Made by a program: the position numbers and the translations under genes
Origin: Ancylostoma caninum
Taxonomy: Eukaryota; Nematoda; Chromadorea; Rhabditida; Ancylostomatidae
Length of the DNA: 64,000 nucleotides
NCBI GenBank assembly: GCA_037903475.1
Contig: JBAJFG010000057.1
Coordinates: 186,001-250,000 of the forward strand
Reading direction: 5' to 3'
Notes under the pieces: model-generated
What the model saw: the letters and a program-made list of their open reading frames with translations, nothing else
Database searches by the model: none
Told to the model about the DNA's origin: nothing
Part shown: positions 22,301 to 34,320 of the stretch, piece after piece
Layout of the letters: every line of letters begins with the position of its first letter
Numbering within the stretch: position 1 is the stretch's first letter

Positions 22301-25300
22301 AGTTGTTATGAGCAGTGTGGCTGCAGAACATGTTGCAATCTGATGGAAAATAGTAAGATGGAAATAAATCAAACTGTAATAGGCGGGAAAACGTCCTCAA
22401 GTTGGAGATGGGCGTGATTCTAAGGTACACTTCAAGAACTCCAAGATCAGGTACTATGTGCGACCATCTCTAGATCTTGGCATTATGGAGCGTTAGTCAG
22501 GCAAAACATTAACCGGAAAAAATTTAACTAACAATCCTGGTAAACTTCTCACGCATTTTCTACTGACTCACTCCAAGATCGTTGGATGTCATTGGGAAGT
22601 ATGTGAAATGGAGCTGAGGTGGGCGATAACAGAAGGATGTAATGGCTATGATTTCAATCATGCGGAATCAGCATGTAGGAACAATTCGCGAATTTGTTCC
22701 TTAATTTCTGACATATACCGTGTTTCAGATGTTGGATTATCCATTTGTGGAACGAGCACATCTCAATAGTCTTCAACACTCCATATCTAAAAGTGATGTT
22801 GCGGACGCGTTCGTGTTCAGAGAAGCCGATCGTTTTAGACAAGCACTAGATCGATGGTGAGCTATACTTCAAAAATTTGCGTGGGTGTAGTCAGTGTGGA
22901 TCTATTTAAATCTGCATTGTTCTCTATTTTAGGGAGAAGGATGGAATAACAGGTGTTATCGATCATGTAGCAAATATCACCGAAGACAGCAAGCTTTGGC
23001 CGATTGCAAAGCTAAGTCAGTGCCATCATTAAATTATGAGCTATGCCTTTTGATAGGCTAGGCTATCTTCACATTCACTGGAGAATTTATTTACATAATT
23101 ATGTGAGAGTGAGTGTCGAAAGCGTGCATTTTGAGGTAGAGGCGTTCTACGAGTACGAAATGGTGTTGCCAGCGTCGCCTCGAAGGTATTGCCTTCTATG
23201 GGTCAGGATAGAATTGAGGAGCTCCTACAGCACTATGGAACAACACTTAACTGGTAGCAGTCTCTTCATTCCCCAGTTATTTCTGTCATTTTTCAAAATT
23301 ATTATTTTTTTTTTTCGGAAGAGCAACTGGTTGCGATGTGTTGCGGTGCACGAGGAGGGACGACGTATTGCTATTTGTCAAACAAACAACTATATAAGAG
23401 TATACAACATCGGCCGAAGTCAGAAAACGCCACTCACTTTGAAGCATCCATTACAATCCAACGTTGCTTCTATGGCATGGGAGTAAGTCTTTCCTTTTCG
23501 ACATGCTTTTGTTCTATCTCAGTAGTTTTGTGTACAAAGGTTGCAACAGCCTTGTTTTTATATTTTCTTGAAAAGTAAGTCGTCAGCATTGCTTTTGAAT
23601 GGTAGATTTTTAGTAAGCTGCACACCTAATTACTGGAAATGTACTGTTTCTATCCTGTTCAAGCTTTCATCTGGTAACTTCGTGCTTTTGATTAGGTTTA
23701 GGTGTTCATTGAGCACCTTTCACTATTTTTTTGAATTCGTGGGAGATATTGCTTATGTAAAGTACGATATTCGTATTTCAGGCCATTTGATCAGAGGGTC
23801 CTTGCTGTTGCTGCCAATAACAAAATATTGATCTGGAGGCTAAGTATGAAAGCACCTAACATCAAGTGAGTTGTTGTAGAACTGATTCCGCTCTACCGCA
23901 TGGATTTTTATTCCTTATGTTTTTTTTCGAAAATTTAGGCAATAGAGCCTTTTAGAACTATTTTTATTCTGCAAGAAAATTTATTAGATGCTGTCTGTTT
24001 CCTATCCTTTGTGAGCGAATTTACGTTTTCAGGCCTTCTGTGCAGTGTGCTCAGGTGATCGAGTTACCCACTGAACCTATAAGCCAGATTGTCTGGGATC
24101 GCACTACGACAAATGTGATCTTTGCTGTATCTCCTAATAGTGGCAAAATCATGGTAATTTGAATACATTATTAGCATTCTAACGCAGTACTTTTCCAGTA
24201 GTCGAGGGTCATTTCTAGATAGTAGATGTTTCGACCGGTGAGGTTGACTCTTTTGGTGCATGGACTGGTGGGAACGTCACGCGCATTATACCAACTGCAG
24301 ATGGTCGACGTCTCGCTGTTCTCTACACTGGTAACGTTATTAGGTGAGTCAGTATTTACATTCCTTTTCCATTTCTTTACTTTAAATTCTTATATTCCAC
24401 GAATCCAGAGTGTACGACCGGAACTGCTGGCGAGAGGAACGCTGGGGTGGGTTAGCAGGACGTGCTGTGAGTGCTGTTTGGTCGCCCGCAGGAGACTGCT
24501 TACTTTTCGCTTCCGAAGAGAGTAGTCATCTCTATGCCATCAATTTCACGGCGAAGAACGCCGTTAATGAGGATGGAGTAAATGAAACGTGGGTTTAAGT
24601 GCTTTTCGTTTTGGCTGAGGTCATTCGGGTTAAAGAGGATCTTTAGGCATATCGCTGAGGTTTGTCATAGGTTATCTGTTCTTTTGAAGTAGCAGGCTTC
24701 ATTTTGGAAGCGATTTTCCGCACGAATCTCGACAAATAGTGCTATGATTGGAAGATCTCGCTAATCGGAACGTGAAATTCGAACTAGACAGACGTCTTAC
24801 ACTGCATCTTGTTCATTAGAAATAGTTTGGCTCCCTTCTGGATTTCGGTATATCAATGGGAATTTCGCTCTATATGTTAGAGACAGTTTCAGTCTTTCCG
24901 TATGGGTGATATTAGTGGCAGTGCCTTGAGTGCGTGATGTCACTGAAACTGTAATAGACGACTGGAGTTAATGGAGCTCTTCATGTTATGTTTCCAGGCG
25001 TTGGACTGGTGATTCTCATGCCATGCCGGTGTTCGACGTATCCCCCGTTGAGTTTGATTCTTCTGAACTTGAAATTCAAGGAGCTGTAGAAAGGTACCAA
25101 TCTAGTGTCCTTATCAATTTGCTTAGGTTTCGAAAAATTGTTTAGAGTTTTCCTGCCTTTATCTCGAGCTTCACCTATTATTTCAGTTCCAAAGAGACTT
25201 TGAAATGTAGTATGGTTACAGGGAAATAGTAACGATCGGCGGTAGGATACAATGCCTAACCTTGAGCCCTGATGGACAACGGTTAGCTGTGAACTTTACA

Positions 25301-25968
25301 GGTATGTCCAACGTTGTGGTTACTGTTTGAATAGTGTTTCCTTGCCTATACTGTAACCGCCTCTTTTTCCTTGTCTTTTATTTTAGAAAATGCTGGTGTT
25401 GTGGCTCTGTTCATCGTTGACTGGTCTCCCACAGTAAGGTTAACCCCAAGGTAGTGACTCTTAGTATGGTTGCTTTTACGAGGCCCAATCTTGATGAGTT
25501 TTCAGTGGTTTTGTGGAAGCACCACTATATGGAAGTGCTTCCATCATAACTTTCATACCGAAGTTTGACAGTGGCTCCATGCTTACCATTGTGAGTGTTG
25601 TTTTCAGGCTCTGCTTTTGGGTAACTTGAAATTACCATCTATCAAAAAAGAAACAACTTTCAGGTTTGGTCCGGTGGCAATATACAATACCTCCCTATAT
25701 TGTATGGACACAACTCTTCATCGCATTTCAATTCACGAACAATCTTAGAAGAAATAAGCGGGAGAACTAGTGCAGGTTTGATTTACTCTGAATCGTTGAA
25801 TATATGCGCACTTATCTTGAATCAGGGTTATTTTCAGCTCATCGTACTACAAGCGACTCGTTGCGGTCGTCCGAGTTACCAAGCGGAGTTGTTGATCGGT
25901 CAGAGGGTGATGACATTGTTTTGTTCTCAGAGAAGCTCCGAGCAGATGTGCCGGTAGAGTCCAGCTGA
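19358..25968 (+). CDS. AAAS: Aladin, nuclear pore complex WD-repeat protein
   Basis: Fifteen exons: 19358-19480, 22729-22856, 22933-23015, 23136-23253, 23324-23482, 23782-23865, 24033-24153, 24219-24343, 24409-24588, 24998-25093, 25222-25301, 25387-25450, 25506-25590, 25664-25775, 25838-25968. They sum to 1689 nt, 562 aa, close to vertebrate aladin. The start follows TCGTTTCAG, a likely spliced-leader site. The N-terminus (LLEFPPLN...YNGRLLTGN) and then WD blades from ~residue 151 match the family: RRIAICQTNNYIRVYN, LQSNVASMAW, VLAVAANNKILIWRL, ISQIVWD, VWSPAGDCLLFASE and LTLSPDGQRLAVNF. Aladin is a nuclear-pore scaffold component at the cytoplasmic face. The acceptors at exons 4 and 5 are GAG, chosen because they keep frame and family alignment. 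Intron 1 (3.2 kb) is full of repeats. Confidence 0.93.
19635..20037. mobile_element. MITE with ~45-bp inverted ends in aladin intron 1
   Basis: The left end CACTATTCAACTTTACTGGC and following CCTAAAATCTTCAA recur inverted at the right end. Two direct internal copies of a ~70-bp segment (about 19,770 and 19,900, each with CGATATTCGTGTTCA) lie between them. It carries no coding frame. Confidence 0.8.
20223..20398. mobile_element. ~175-bp foldback element
   Basis: Left arm AGATCCGTCTCGTCCTCAAG through CCTGCTGGC pairs with the inverted right arm with about one change in eight. The outer flanks both carry TA. It sits in aladin intron 1. Confidence 0.75.
20618..20828. mobile_element. 211-bp MITE with perfect 9-bp target duplication
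   Basis: The ends GGGTGTGTATCATCGTGAGG and the inverted right end match for about 33 bp. GTGTTATTA at 20609-20617 is repeated exactly at 20829-20837. A 9-bp duplication suggests a Mutator-like source, or hAT with a shared base. It lies in aladin intron 1. Confidence 0.88.
21345..22166. repeat. 59-bp minisatellite, about 14 units
   Basis: The word TTATCACACCGTTGG recurs at exact 59-bp steps from 21,362 to 22,129. Units differ by few bases, mainly CCAGGCG/CCAAGCG. The unit has no stop in any plus-strand frame, so frames of up to 291 codons run through it. It sits in aladin intron 1 and is followed (22,228-22,270) by an RTE-like tail with CAGACAGACAGAC. Confidence 0.97.
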
Positions 25969-26462
25969 AGCTGATCACTTGTTTGTGGTAGTGTTTTCTT
26001 TCATATGTTCATTACGGGAAATGATTACTTAATTGTATGGAAGGTAATTTTGTTGTTTCCTCTGTGCATTTCACATTGATCTGTATATTGGTTTTCTATT
26101 TATTTGAAGCAAAACTATCCTATTACTTCTCATTTTCTTCTTCGAGTCTAGATGCATTAAGATGCAGTTTCGTTCATAATTAAATACTTCAACTTATCAA
26201 TAATCTCTTTTATTGCATGTTTCATGAGAAGAAACACTTTGAGAATCTCATTTGAATTTTGCTAATCATTTTCTTTTAATTCTCATTAACACTGTAGACA
26301 TTTCATGTGCTATTTGTGGCCTTTCACATTTCATGTTAGTAAACATACAATCACTCTTGTTTTGGAGATTACATGAAGTTTACTTTTGCTAGGTGAGCGG
26401 TTTGACTTTTTCTCGTTTTAATAATTTATTGCAATTTTGCAACTATCTGTCTTATTGTTAGA
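25969..26462. other. Convergent intergenic spacer
   Basis: This is the 3' flank shared by aladin and the phospholipase B-like gene, which converge here. It is AT-rich with ATTAAA-like words, and I see no exon or structured repeat. Confidence 0.5.
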
Positions 26463-29400
26463 CTAATTACCCGCTGTGGGCGTGAGGTACTCACTGCAGT
26501 CCTTACTGTTTGCGTTTGTGCGAATGAAGGGACAGGCCTGAAATTGCGGATTTTCCTGGATTTTGTGGTTATACTCACTTTTACATATTCAAATGCAGCA
26601 CCCATGGAAGTTTCGAGTTCTGAATAAAAATGTGAAGGGCACAACTGACATATCACAACTGTACAAGGAACGAATCTAATGGGTGTCTGTAGATATTGAA
26701 ACCAAAAATGTGACCTATGCGGTCTATTGTGAACCACAGAATTGACGATGCGCGAGTTGACATCGCACGGGGGGGGGGGGGAAGGGGGTAAGAATGGAAT
26801 AGAAAATGGACGTGCGTGACAGCGATTTCAGTTGCTGTATTTAAATTTTACGTACCGGATCAGGGCACGCCAATGGTAGTGACGGTTCATCAGCTGATCC
26901 TTTGGTGGTCTTTGCGCCTACTGGTTCCAGAATGTTCTTCCATAGCCATGACGAAACTAGAGCATGACCCCATTGCGAGAAGTGGAAGCAGTCGGGTGCA
27001 AAGAATTCTCTGTTCACTTGTCCATCCTGAAATTGAACAATGATTGGATCAAAGTGTGCCACGTAAAGAAAAGCCAGAGAGAATAAATTCATGAAGTTAC
27101 CACATCAAACTTAATTGTTTACCAGTATGTTTTTTTTTTCACGAATCAAATATTATAGTTCACCATGTGGAAGCATTTGATGCGATGTTCAAGAAAAAAT
27201 GTGCCTTTTCCTTCTCTTACTTGGAATGGTGATGAAGCTGCTGGAGCTTTCTCTAATACTTTTAATCTTGAAAAAGGAGGGGGAAGGATGAGATGGTAAG
27301 GCAGTAGTGTGTCCTTTCCCAAGCTCAAAATTCTTGATACGTTGGATGTTTAGGGCAAATCAGTGATCAAGACCCGATCGCACGCTTCACATCACACGCA
27401 ACGTAGCACTCTGACTGTCTGCGCATCCCCACATCCTCTTATATAAATTTCATTCACATCATTGTTCTTGCTCTCGTCCAATCCTGTTCCTTCGTGTTCC
27501 AGCCTGTGGGAAACAAGTGGGGAGGCGCGTGCGGGGGATCACATCAGATACGTTCTTCAACTGCCTTGCGGCGGCTGCGAAGGGCGGCGGGGCTAGAGGA
27601 TAGACAGGGGAAGGTGAGGGGGCTATGGGTAGAGGCAGCACAGGGACCCATTAGTAATCGGAGACGCAGAGAACAAGAGGACTCGCGGATCGCGGTCGTG
27701 GTTGGGTATCTCGTGCAGCCCCTTCTCTTCTGTTAGTTAATAGTTTACCCATTTCTTGTATTACTGTACATCAATATCCATATAATAACGCAATTTTGGA
27801 AAATTCATGAGACCCACTTTTCTTTCAGGTTTTCCAAAACCACTTTACGAATGAAAATGCTGTATTAGCTCGAATTCAGTTTTTTCATATTATGTTTTAC
27901 GAACATTAAATAAAATGAATTCAAAGTTATTTAAGTCTTCAACTTGACGAAGTTATTCGTTAAGTTGTCTTAAATCGACTTGCCATCTTTTTGCCTGACC
28001 GCGCCATTTTTTGCCTCCCTCCGACGAGGATAATTTCTGTGCGCGCCAGTGCCTACGTCAACCAACCTGTACAGGGTTTTCTGTTCTACAGTTATTGACT
28101 GAATGCTGCTTATCTCATGGCTTTCATATCCAGTTCTGAATTAATCGGACCTTCGTATAATCGTTCATCCTCCTGTTTTCACTTCTTATTCCAGATACAT
28201 GTACAATGTACGCTTAATTTGAAGCCCTCGTGTTCACTTTACCTTCATCGGTGGCGTGTTAAGATCACGGAAGAATGGCTGTGTTACTACAGTGAAGTCG
28301 CTCTTGTCGAACTTCCCAGATGCTGCCAGATCCATTTCGCGGTTAGCGTAATCAATACATGCCTATGAAGGATATTCTTCCGGATAATGTCCTTTTCAAA
28401 TGTAGTAATATGTATAAACTAATATGTATGAACGTACATTAGCAAGGTAGGTGTTGTTGAAGTCCTTTGCATCACTCTCACAAGGACATTCTGTCCTAAA
28501 ATCAAGGTAAAATAATCGAAACATGTTTCTAGCAATGACACTGCGGAAGAGAAGTGACCCTTTACTCAATTTTTGAGAACATTTTTCACTAAAGTATGAA
28601 TGGGAGAGCAAGTTTTTTCTTCCAAATGATTTTCTGAATCCCTCGTTCAATTTTTTCCATAACTTTGATGAAATTTTAGTCACAGGTCGATGTACGGTAC
28701 AAAACTGTTTGAATTTTTTGACTGGATATAGAGCGTTGCATTCAAGATGGGCGGTGCAGCGATCTGCGATTGGCCAACTGATCCAACTGGCAATTAGCAA
28801 AGCTCGGACACACAGCTTCAAAGATCTATACCCTCTCGTTTTTGATTGTGCCGGTCAACCAACGCACTTGTGAAGATCTTGACACCACGGACGTCCCTTG
28901 TCGGATTGCCTGAGAATCTCCAATTGCAACATGGCTGTGACGGAGACGATTACTCTGGGCACGTTATCGTAGATGATCTGGATGGCGTCTTGAATGTGCT
29001 GCACGCATTCGCTCGGTTGGAGAGTCTAAACGGTATTGCTTTCACCTGGGCAACATGTTGCAAAACATGAAGTTTTTGGAGAAAGCCATAGCTACTGCGT
29101 ATTTGTTATCTGTTATTGTTTATAAGCGTGGTTTTGTCTATTTACTACCATTTTCATCTTTTTTGACGAATTAATTCACTTGCGTGTAACTCAGTAATGA
29201 CTTTCCTCAGCATTGAAGTGTGCTAGTGTCTCACCACTAAACTTATTATATTCTATCAGCTTTAGGGAGTCTATCGTTTTTCACATTTTTTTCAGGAACA
29301 GTGCGTTTTTATTCATCAGAGGTTCACGCGCAAAACCCGGACACAATAGATGCCTGTCTTATAGAAAAGATTTTAAACCTTCGGTTTCCACTACCCTCAT

Positions 29401-31766
29401 CCCCCGCGAGCCTCAATTTATGAAGCCAGAAAACTCACCCTGTCCTTGCAGAAAGAACACATGTCATTTCCCCCGATGAAGATGTTGAGCAGCTTCCAGT
29501 CTTCGCTAAAATTAACAGCCTGAAGAAATTTTCATGAAAATATTTAGTAAATACTTTCGAAGTAGCAAAATTTCATTGGATATATACATTGCTCTTGATA
29601 TGGTGAAAAATCTCTCATTAGTATGAAAAATCTCATTAGTAATTTCCATATTTTTTTTCCAACTCATGAATTTAGAAAATTCACTAAAAAACTATTGGAG
29701 CATTGTACATGGAACAGGTGGTACTGCCGAGCTCTGCGATTGGACAATTGGATGAATTGGCCAATCGCAGAGCATGGCCACCCCGCTCATTGCAATTACA
29801 ACTCTCCACACTCAAAATGTGCTACAGCATGTAGCGTAACGGCAAAGAGGAACGGTATTACACTTATATTATTTTATTTTTATTTGACAACTTCTACGTG
29901 CTGTGACAATCTAACACTGAAAATCTAGCGTTCTGATGGGCACGAACACGATATTCGTGGTCTGCTCATCAAACTCCTTTCCTACGTGCAAAGTTTGAAC
30001 CGAAAATCTGTTTTTCTGAAATATTCATCTCTTTTTCCTGAGTTTCTGGAGGGTTAAAAAGATCTTCTTATTCCTCATTTTTTTCATCAATATTATTGCG
30101 AACTCTGTCCAGGTTTTTATGAATTGGAATTCATTTATTCTCGTCATTGATCTTTACAAATATACGAGGACGGAACTATTCCAGTACTCCTCCTCTCCGT
30201 CATAGCGATCACTTTCAATCACTTACCTCAGGATGGTTGTGCAGGAGCGAGACAAGTGTCCGTGCTTGTCCCGGGAGGTCAGCAGCAATTGCGCCGGGAA
30301 CTGCCACATTCAAATGTGAAATCTCCCATACATTCGGCGATCCAATGCCGACGGAGTATCCAAAAATGTTTGGATTGTACTTCTTCAGAATATCTGGAAT
30401 TTTGTGGCTTTATATTGCATGCACTCCTTCGGTACATCTTGAATTTTGTAGATCTATGCACTACGGTTGAAGAAATTACGAACTATGAGTCATTATGATT
30501 TATTGTGGAATGCAAGTCTACAAATCTGGATATGCTAATATATTTTACATGCGCTAGCGATAGACCATGATTGTAGCTGCAGCTACAGAGATTCTATAGT
30601 GGTGCGATTCTGATTGGAAACTTTCAAATAGTCTTCGTAAAGGAGCAGGATCGTGATCACTCTATTCGCAGATATATGAAGTACTAGTTTTCTACTTCGA
30701 TGATTCAGTTAAACATTCTTGTTGGCGACAAAATCGCAGCGACTAATGATATTATAGCAGTATCGCTGGGATAGAATCGCGTCGCTACGCGTCATAACGT
30801 CGAATACCGTCCCGCGCAGAAATAAAGAACAGATGACACTTACTGGGAATGGTGATGTGATTGTCCAGCGTTCCATCCCCACCGGCTTGGAACGCAAGTC
30901 CTCTGTATTGGAGAATCACTGCCACTGCGTCCTCTGCACCAGCTCCATTTGCTGCCTGAAGTGAACTGAAGTAATGTTAGAAGTTAGCCAACGTGTTTTT
31001 TATGGATGTGGAGCGGTGGACCCAGGAAAGCGCTAAGACCGCGTTCTGCGATTGGCCAGATAGAAAAGTCACATCACCCCTTGGCCAATCGCTAAGCTAG
31101 GTTGTATAGCCCTTTCCGGATGCAAAGGTGCACACCCAGTGGGTATGGGAGTAGAACCAGAGATTTACCCATTAACCTTTATCATGTTGGACGTGAGCCA
31201 AACTTAAGTAACAATAAAGCGTCCGTAGTTACCCTTGAACACCTTTAAATTTTGTCCCCGAAAATGCGAAAAAAAAATGATTGAGTTGAGTGTTTTACAG
31301 GAGATTTAATGAAACATCCCATGGTGATAAATCTTAATGTTTCCCTGCACTATTATTTTATACTGATATTTCTACTACTATTTACATATACTTTCTATAT
31401 CTTCGGAACGAAATAGCTTAAACATACAGTCAATGAATCTCCCAAAGCCATGACCAGCTTGATATCGGCTGGTCGCACGGAATTCACATTAGTTGGTATG
31501 GTTTTACTTGGTCTCATCAAATAACTGTCGCAAGTGTAGTTGGGAGCTCCGATGTCGGGGAGAACAGCATTGCTAAAAAAGGAAAAGTTTCAGGAAACAC
31601 CACATTCTCTACTAAAGTTTGCCTGTTGTGCTTACCATTGCCAGAAGGACAGCGTCAGCAGAACGACCGCTGAAAATAATTTTCGCTGTAATTTTCTACA
31701 ACACAAAGTAACAGAGCACTTGGAGGAAAGAAAAGGAAAAAGGAAAGACTTACCAGGAAGGAGCAT
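26463..31766 (-). CDS. Secreted phospholipase B-like GDSL hydrolase
   Basis: Eleven exons: 31766-31754, 31669-31636, 31572-31428, 30955-30844, 30393-30227, 29519-29439, 29025-28868, 28495-28438, 28362-28243, 27026-26856, 26537-26463. They total 1134 nt, 377 aa. Residues 1-18 (MLLPAVVLLTLSFWQCNA) are a signal peptide. Block I is VMALGDSLTAANGAG with the nucleophile Ser62. Block III is FIGGNDMC (Gly174, Asn175). Block V is FFAPDCFHFS with Asp308 and His311. These are the PLB1 family blocks, and the length equals one catalytic repeat of the four-repeat mammalian enzyme. It should hydrolyse acyl esters of phospholipids outside the cell or at the gut surface. Ten cysteines follow block III, many paired in the family. 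All acceptors are YAG. Introns hold small hairpin elements. Converges with aladin. Confidence 0.93.
28750..28815. repeat. Small hairpin element (TCTGCGATTGGCCAA family), copy 1
   Basis: GATCTGCGATTGGCCAACTG is followed by an imperfect inverted partner. Related hairpins are at 29,730-29,776 and 31,047-31,098, all in introns of the phospholipase gene. Confidence 0.6.
29730..29776. repeat. Small hairpin element, copy 2
   Basis: GCTCTGCGATTGGACAATTG pairs almost perfectly with AATTGGCCAATCGCAGAGC. Confidence 0.8.
31047..31098. repeat. Small hairpin element, copy 3
   Basis: TTCTGCGATTGGCCAG is followed by the inverted CTTGGCCAATCGCTAAGC, with a longer loop than copy 2. Confidence 0.6.
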
Positions 31767-32470
31767 ATTTGCCGCAGCAGCGATAGCAAAGCGTTATCTT
31801 CTTTTTATTCCGAACTTATGCGCCTTCGCCGTATCTTTACTGCGAAAAACGCATTTAGCACCTCATAATGGCAGCGTCTTCGGCACTCGAAGCGATTTTG
31901 TTGGCACAGCGGCAGAACTGATTGCTGTGACGTTGGAGTCACCTTTAGCAGCGATCACGTGGCGACAAAGTCAACAAAAGGAAGGGATTAACTCTCTCAA
32001 AAAAGTGCAAACGCGCCTAAGCGCAGAGATTGTTGCTGATACGCAATTTCTATGTAAGGACAACGACGGAATGGTATTTCCTTTTAGAAATTAGAAAGAT
32101 TGTTGGAGCAAAATTTTGTCAGATCCAGAAAAGCTGCCCAATACGTACTCGTGAATTCATGGGACCAGCGTAGCACCCTAAAACTGAGCATGATAGTGTT
32201 AAATAAAGAAAATTGGATTAGTATTCAGTGTGTAGGAAGTGCTTTGATAGGAATTCATTTGATTAGCCTTCGACGCTTAGGTCTTTCTTCTGATCTTAAG
32301 AAATACAGCAGAATGCAAGACGAGGCCGGACAGCGAGTGGTGAGACTGTTTTCACCGACCAGGCTCAAGGAGGGCAAACAATGAGATCGTTCTGGGACTA
32401 GAGTTTGTGTTAAGTGAGCCATAGTACTGTAATCATCTCCTAGTGGAAATATCTGTCTGTTTCTTAAAGA
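31767..32470. promoter_or_regulatory. Upstream region of the phospholipase-like gene
   Basis: This lies 5' of the minus-strand gene's start codon and separates it from the Penelope-like fragment. I see no distinct TATA or other element; open plus-strand frames here have no splice context. Confidence 0.3.
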
Positions 32471-32896
32471 TCAATCAATAAACGCCTCAAGTAGTTCATC
32501 CCTACTGTTAATCTCTGGCTTATAACGTTTTGTTAGGTACCTTTGCCTTTGGGATTCTTCTAATAAAAGGTTTTTCAAGGTATAGTGTAGCAATGTAACT
32601 TTAGAATTTGGTGCAGATTCTCCTATGTGTGCAGCAGTCAAACCGTGCTCGGAGAAGCCATTTTTGAGATGTGACTGTGATTGGACCAGTGGTCGTCGAT
32701 ACTAAACTGATCGTTTTCTCATTGCCCTGTCAGTTGTTTCCCCTACATACTGTTCACCACATCCACTAAATTTAATCGAACAAACTGTTCCACGTAGGTG
32801 GCAGATATCCTGCTTTTGGCAGTAGCGACACTGTTTCCCGTTACATCCTTTTTCGTATGAACGTGAGGATGTGAAAATCTCCTTGATTGTTGGCGA
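32471..32896 (-). pseudogene. Penelope-like GIY-YIG endonuclease fragment
   Basis: Reading the minus strand from 32,896: a Cys cluster (CNGKQCRYCQKQDIC), then GTVCSIKFSGCGEQYVGETT for the GIY-YIG core, then FSEHGLTAAHIGE, and finally KRYKPEINSRDEL to a stop at 32,471. The order and spacing fit the C-terminal endonuclease of Penelope-like retroelements, in which a CxxC-type cluster precedes GIY-YIG. An in-frame TAG at 32,702-32,704 breaks it. I could not find a clear reverse transcriptase upstream (33.0-34.0 kb). Confidence 0.65.
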
Positions 32897-34320
32897 TAGT
32901 CGAAAAATGAGAATACCCTATCACTACCTAACTTGTCTGTGGAAGTCCGATTGGTGAGCAACATCGTAATTCGCAATTCGTACTACATTTGCAGTAATGT
33001 ACAATAGATAGGCTCTTCGTGAGTGTTGCTAAATATACGGATTCTTCAAATACTTGGATTTTATAAATACATGCTATGGAGTTTTTTATTGTGCAACCAT
33101 ATGTTACCGACCTACTAGACATCCATTGTAATCGTAGAACGATTTCAAAGTTTGCCATCTACCAAGGGACCCAGTTTGCATTATATTTTCTCTGTTATGA
33201 TCTGGAGAAATCGCTACGCGTCGAGGGGTAATCAAATGAGTTTTCACTGGGGCAGTCTTCGCAGACGAAACACAAATTCGACATCGAACGAGGCTTCGAT
33301 GCAGCAGTGTACGTACTTCACAGAAACAAAATAAAAATTCACTTCTGCACCTATCGAAAATGCTGTTGGTTTTGCAGCGATTTCTGGTGTAGAACTGGTT
33401 CTGCGTTCAGCACACTCATCTGATAAAAATTTGCTATCGCTACCATGTTTGCTTTGATTCCGCTAATGTCTGATCAGATGAAAACAGCTTTGCCTGGAAG
33501 TCCATGGGAATGTTTTTTCTCGAATTTTCCAAAACTGGACAATCGCTAGCCCAACGGAAGGGGACCGAACAGCTCTTATGCATAGGTAGCATCAAACTTG
33601 TTGAGGGCAGGCTTCTGCATGTATAGTGGTCCAAATTACGTGTACACATAGGTAACCCATCTTTTCTGTATATTTTTAATGCTCTCATGCAGTTTAGCAC
33701 TACAGAAACAATTGGGTCAGCAGCTATTACTCTATCAGTATACGTGTACAATGTGTTGCAGGGAAATTCACCTGCGATAGTGCGGATGTTCTACCCCATC
33801 TTAATCATGGAATAGCGATTATTCAAATGTCTAGCAGCTCGAGAGATAGAATAAGTTAATCAACTTTCAAGACCGAATAACTTTTACTTTGACAGTTTAA
33901 AGGACGCACTTCGCCCTATTCCACAGTGGACCATAGCTATAAGTCCTTAATTTACTCACGACCTTATTGCGGTGCATTTACCGGTCTTTTTTTCGTTTCT
34001 TTTCTTTACGGTGCGCCATTTGAGTGTTCTAAATGAATAACTAAGTAAGTAAATAGACAGATAAATAAGTTTCGCATCAGATACCCTGGGACTCTAAAAG
34101 CAGAGTTAAAATGAGTTCGTATCCTAATGATCTTATCAGCAATACTGACAATGAATACTTCAGTTAGGATTGACGAAAACCAAAATTTCTGCAGAATTCT
34201 ATTGTAGAATTTTTTTCCATGTAGGATGCTGCTGTGGGATTTCTCTGACTTCCCTTCTGTTCGGGTCCTGAACGAAGTAAACCATTGCTGATATGTCTGT
34301 CAATATGTCTCGTTATTCCT
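32897..34320. other. Probable retroelement debris, unassigned
   Basis: This lies upstream of the endonuclease fragment in its sense, where a Penelope reverse transcriptase would be. Frames are short and I recognise no catalytic motif. Confidence 0.3.

Noticed and set aside
31540..32094. 184-codon plus-strand frame
   Set aside because: It overlaps the first three exons of the phospholipase gene on the other strand and its upstream region; the composition is that of a shadow frame.
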